From: RGIG3513 sp045658985
Lineage (GTDB): Bacteria; Bacillota; Clostridia; Oscillospirales; Butyricicoccaceae
DNA length: 33,273 nt
NCBI GenBank assembly: GCA_045658985.1
Contig: JAZOWC010000058.1
Location: 1 to 33,273, forward strand
Direction: 5' to 3'
Shown: positions 31,417 to 33,273 of the stretch, piece by piece
How the letters are laid out: every line of letters begins with the position of its first letter
How positions within the stretch are numbered: the stretch's first letter is position 1
Position numbers and translations under genes: made by a program
Notes under the pieces: model-generated
Seen by the model: only the letters and a program-made list of their open reading frames with translations
Database searches by the model: none
Told to the model about the DNA's origin: nothing

Positions 31417-32553
31417 ATGGATCTTAATACCTATCTGTCTCAGCTTGAATATCTGACCAACATCGACAGCTGCTCGGACGATCCCGAGGGTGTCAAAAAG
31501 ATCGCAGACTTTTTTGCCGAGGGATTCCGCGAAATAGGCTGGAACGTGCAGTACCATGACTGTGCGCCCAAAGCAGGCCCCTGCCTCATCTGCACCAACC
31601 GCGAAGCCGATCATTATGACCTGATGCTCATCGGACATATGGACACGGTTTTTCCCAAGGGCACCTGCGCCGAGTGGCCCTTCCGCGTTGAGGGAAACAC
31701 CGTTTACGGCCCCGGCGTCTCGGATATGAAAAACGGCATCCTGCTGATGTATCACCTGATGCGCGATCTGCCCAAGGAGCTCAACGAGAAGCTCAACATC
31801 GTTGCCGTCTTTAATCCCGACGAGGAGATCGGCAGCCATTCTTCCCGTCCTCTTTATGCCCCCTATGCCGAAAAGACCGATTACGCATTCCTCTACGAGT
31901 CGGGCGGCGGCACCGCCGCCAACTGCACCCTCTGCGTCGAGCGCAAGGGCTGCATAGGCATCACCGCCGAATTCATCGGCAAGGCCGGCCACTGCGGCTA
32001 CGTGTTTGAGAACGGCGCAAAGAGCGCTGTCAGCGAGATGGCAAGATGGATCGTTGCGCTGGATGCTCTGCAGAGCCGTGAGCGCAACACCACCGTCAAC
32101 GTAGGCGTGGCTCGCGGCGGCACCAAGACCAACGTTGTTGCCGATCACGCACGTATTCAGGTGAGTGTCCGCTTCAGCGCAAATGACGAGCCCGAGCGCG
32201 TAAAGGCCGTGGTCGATCAGCTGACCCGCGATGCCGAGGAGCGCGGCATCGGCGTGAATATGATCAGCTACACCTCCTCCCGCGCACTCAACCCCACCGA
32301 GGAGGGCAAGAAGTATTTTGAGCATATCACCGAAGTGTGCAAAAACGAGGGCCTCAATATTGCATTCAAGCCTCGCGGCGGTCTGTCCGACGCCAACCTG
32401 ATCGCACCCTACGGCCCCATCTGTCTGGACGGTCTGGGCCCCATAGGCGACGACTGCCACTCCAGAGATGAGTATCTGGACATCGACTCTGTCATGCCCT
32501 TCTACAAGCTGTCGCAGGTTCTGATCCGCGACCTGGCAGACAGCAAGAAGTAA
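31417..32553 (+). CDS. M20 family metallopeptidase, glutamate carboxypeptidase-like
   Basis: A zinc-dependent carboxypeptidase or amidohydrolase of 378 residues. Metal motifs are in order: IGHMDTVFP (His), GPGVSDMKNG (bridging Asp), FNPDEEIGS (catalytic and ligand Glu), YESGGG (Glu) and GDDCHSRDE (C-terminal His). The dimerisation/lid domain has GKAGHCGYVFENGAKSA with its substrate-binding His. The arrangement is that of the CPG2-like branch, distinct from the PepV-type enzyme at 12538. No signal peptide is seen, so it is probably cytoplasmic. GAGGT precedes the ATG. Confidence 0.9.
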   Translation: MDLNTYLSQLEYLTNIDSCSDDPEGVKKIADFFAEGFREIGWNVQYHDCAPKAGPCLICTNREADHYDLMLIGHMDTVFPKGTCAEWPFRVEGNTVYGPGVSDMKNGILLMYHLMRDLPKELNEKLNIVAVFNPDEEIGSHSSRPLYAPYAEKTDYAFLYESGGGTAANCTLCVERKGCIGITAEFIGKAGHCGYVFENGAKSAVSEMARWIVALDALQSRERNTTVNVGVARGGTKTNVVADHARIQVSVRFSANDEPERVKAVVDQLTRDAEERGIGVNMISYTSSRALNPTEEGKKYFEHITEVCKNEGLNIAFKPRGGLSDANLIAPYGPICLDGLGPIGDDCHSRDEYLDIDSVMPFYKLSQVLIRDLADSKK

Positions 32554-32643
32554 CCGGCCTGTTCTGCAAGAGTGCAGGGCGGCAGAAGGCTGCCGCGTAT
32601 GCGGGATTTTGTTAACGTAATCAACTCGGATGGAGGAAACACT

Positions 32644-33054
32644 ATGGAGTACAAAACATATGACAGCCTTAATCAGACCGAACACCTGAAGCTTGTTGCC
32701 CCGTATTACAATGCCATTGTCCCTACCACGGTTTGCTTTGAGCGGGAGAAGGTCTCCGCTTGTGTGGATGCTCTGGGGCATATCGAGATTTTTGACGACA
32801 GGAAAAACTCTCTGACCTCGGTGGATGTTCCCGTCTCGAAGGATCCGTCCGAGTACGGACACTCTGCCCAGTACGGCACGGTGGAATGCGCCGCTGAGGG
32901 CGGTGTCATCACATTCTTCCTGCCCGTTTACGGCTGGCATGACCATTACCCCAACTGTGACGGCGAGAGCGACCGCTGGTCGAGATATACCGATCGGTGG
33001 TTCCGCGTGGTTTTTGACTGCGGAGAAGGTACTCTCACCGTTCTTGACCGCTGA
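32644..33054 (+). CDS. Small protein of unknown function
   Basis: I do not recognise this 136-residue protein. It is acidic, rich in aromatic residues and Asp (HDHYPNCDGESDRWSRYTDRW near residues 98-118), with no signal peptide or membrane segment, and looks like a compact beta-rich fold. The start is ATG at 32644 with GGAGGA seven bases upstream; a longer in-frame start at 32572 lacks such a site. It follows the M20 gene by 90 bp containing a small CGGCAG/CTGCCG hairpin without T-run, so both may share a transcript. Confidence 0.7.
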   Translation: MEYKTYDSLNQTEHLKLVAPYYNAIVPTTVCFEREKVSACVDALGHIEIFDDRKNSLTSVDVPVSKDPSEYGHSAQYGTVECAAEGGVITFFLPVYGWHDHYPNCDGESDRWSRYTDRWFRVVFDCGEGTLTVLDR

Positions 33055-33135
33055 AATCTGACCTGCATAAAAAATAACACCCGGATGGGTGCATGTGATA
33101 GAGCAGTATCCAATGGAACAATACCTACCGATAGG

Positions 33136-33174
33136 AAAAGGACGAAGAATTGTTAAGATTCTTCGTCCTTTTTT
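33136..33174 (+). terminator. Terminator after the small unknown gene
   Basis: AAAAGGACGAAGAAT (33136-33150) pairs perfectly with ATTCTTCGTCCTTTT (33158-33172) around a seven-base loop, followed by more T. The 80 bases between the stop codon and this stem show no gene. Confidence 0.92.
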
Positions 33175-33187
33175 CTTTACAAGAACT

Positions 33188-33220
33188 GCTTTTGCGGGCG
33201 CAAAAGCTATTTTTATTTTT
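33188..33220 (+). terminator. Second terminator-like hairpin
   Basis: GCTTTTGCG (33188-33196) pairs with CGCAAAAGC (33199-33207), followed by TATTTTTATTTTT. It could back up the preceding terminator or act on leftward transcription from outside the window. Confidence 0.55.
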
Positions 33221-33221
33221 G

Positions 33222-33268
33222 TCGATATGCCGTCGCTTCGCTCGGCTCGATATGTTTTCGCTTCGCTC
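33222..33268. repeat. 25-nt tandem direct repeat, two copies at the right edge
   Basis: TCGATATG, then three variable bases, then TCGCTTCGCTC occurs at 33222-33243 and again at 33247-33268, a 25-bp period. It may continue beyond the window. Function unknown. Confidence 0.6.
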
Positions 33269-33273
33269 AAACT

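Noticed and set aside
31267..33270. A 667-codon minus-strand frame across the M20 and unknown genes
   Set aside because: It overlaps a well-supported peptidase gene, promoters and terminators, and reads like a shadow frame.

Overview
The window looks like a chromosomal segment from a Gram-positive gut Clostridia-type bacterium (Firmicutes, most likely Oscillospiraceae/Ruminococcaceae; this placement is an inference). The reasons are strong AGGAGG-type ribosome binding sites, consensus TTGACA-17-TATAAT promoters, U-tract terminators, a Trp T-box, a ZTP (pfl) riboswitch, Cys-anchored lipoproteins with Pro-rich linkers, and a Bifidobacterium-type N-acetylhexosamine kinase next to galE. There is no intact prophage, plasmid or CRISPR array. 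The mobile DNA consists of a REP-associated tyrosine transposase (RAYT) gene, three copies of a REP-like hairpin, and two families of structured intergenic repeats.

Layout. 1-333: a leftward promoter with helically phased A-tracts, apparently for an rRNA-type operon beyond the left edge, then the smpB promoter. 334-1500: smpB directly abutting the tmRNA gene ssrA, followed by two tandem ~157-nt repeats that each re-create the tmRNA 3' end and a terminator. 1624-4927: an APC amino acid permease and a Na/Pi cotransporter-PhoU fusion. 5076-8297 (minus): two lipoproteins with Pro/Asp-rich linkers, one a degenerate SGNH-like protein and one an M14 zinc carboxypeptidase. 8480-11578: promoter, ZTP riboswitch, terminator, pyruvate formate-lyase and its activating enzyme. 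11630-13995: an alkaline-phosphatase-superfamily protein and a PepV-type dipeptidase.

14096-15349 (minus): a Gfo/Idh/MocA oxidoreductase. 15612-17394: an NhaC-type antiporter. 17485-20514 (minus operon): a second alkaline-phosphatase-superfamily paralog, a PHP phosphoesterase, a radical SAM protein and the RAYT gene. 20606-22461 (minus): a lone trpB behind a Trp T-box leader, with REP-like and 48-nt hairpin elements lying between leader and gene. 22468-27484 (minus operon): a TetM/EF-G-like GTPase fused to a NYN (YacP/Rae1-like) nuclease domain, a second PHP protein, a GNAT-like acyltransferase and a small helical protein. 27557-30463: exodeoxyribonuclease III, N-acetylhexosamine 1-kinase and GalE. 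30518-31270 (minus): a sugar phosphate isomerase/epimerase-like protein. 31354-33054: an M20 carboxypeptidase and a small protein I cannot identify.

The best candidates for something under-described are the ribosome-protection GTPase-NYN nuclease fusion, the tandem tmRNA-tail repeats, the RAYT gene that carries two copies of its likely REP target in frame, and the 48-nt hairpin family with compensatory base changes inside the trpB leader.
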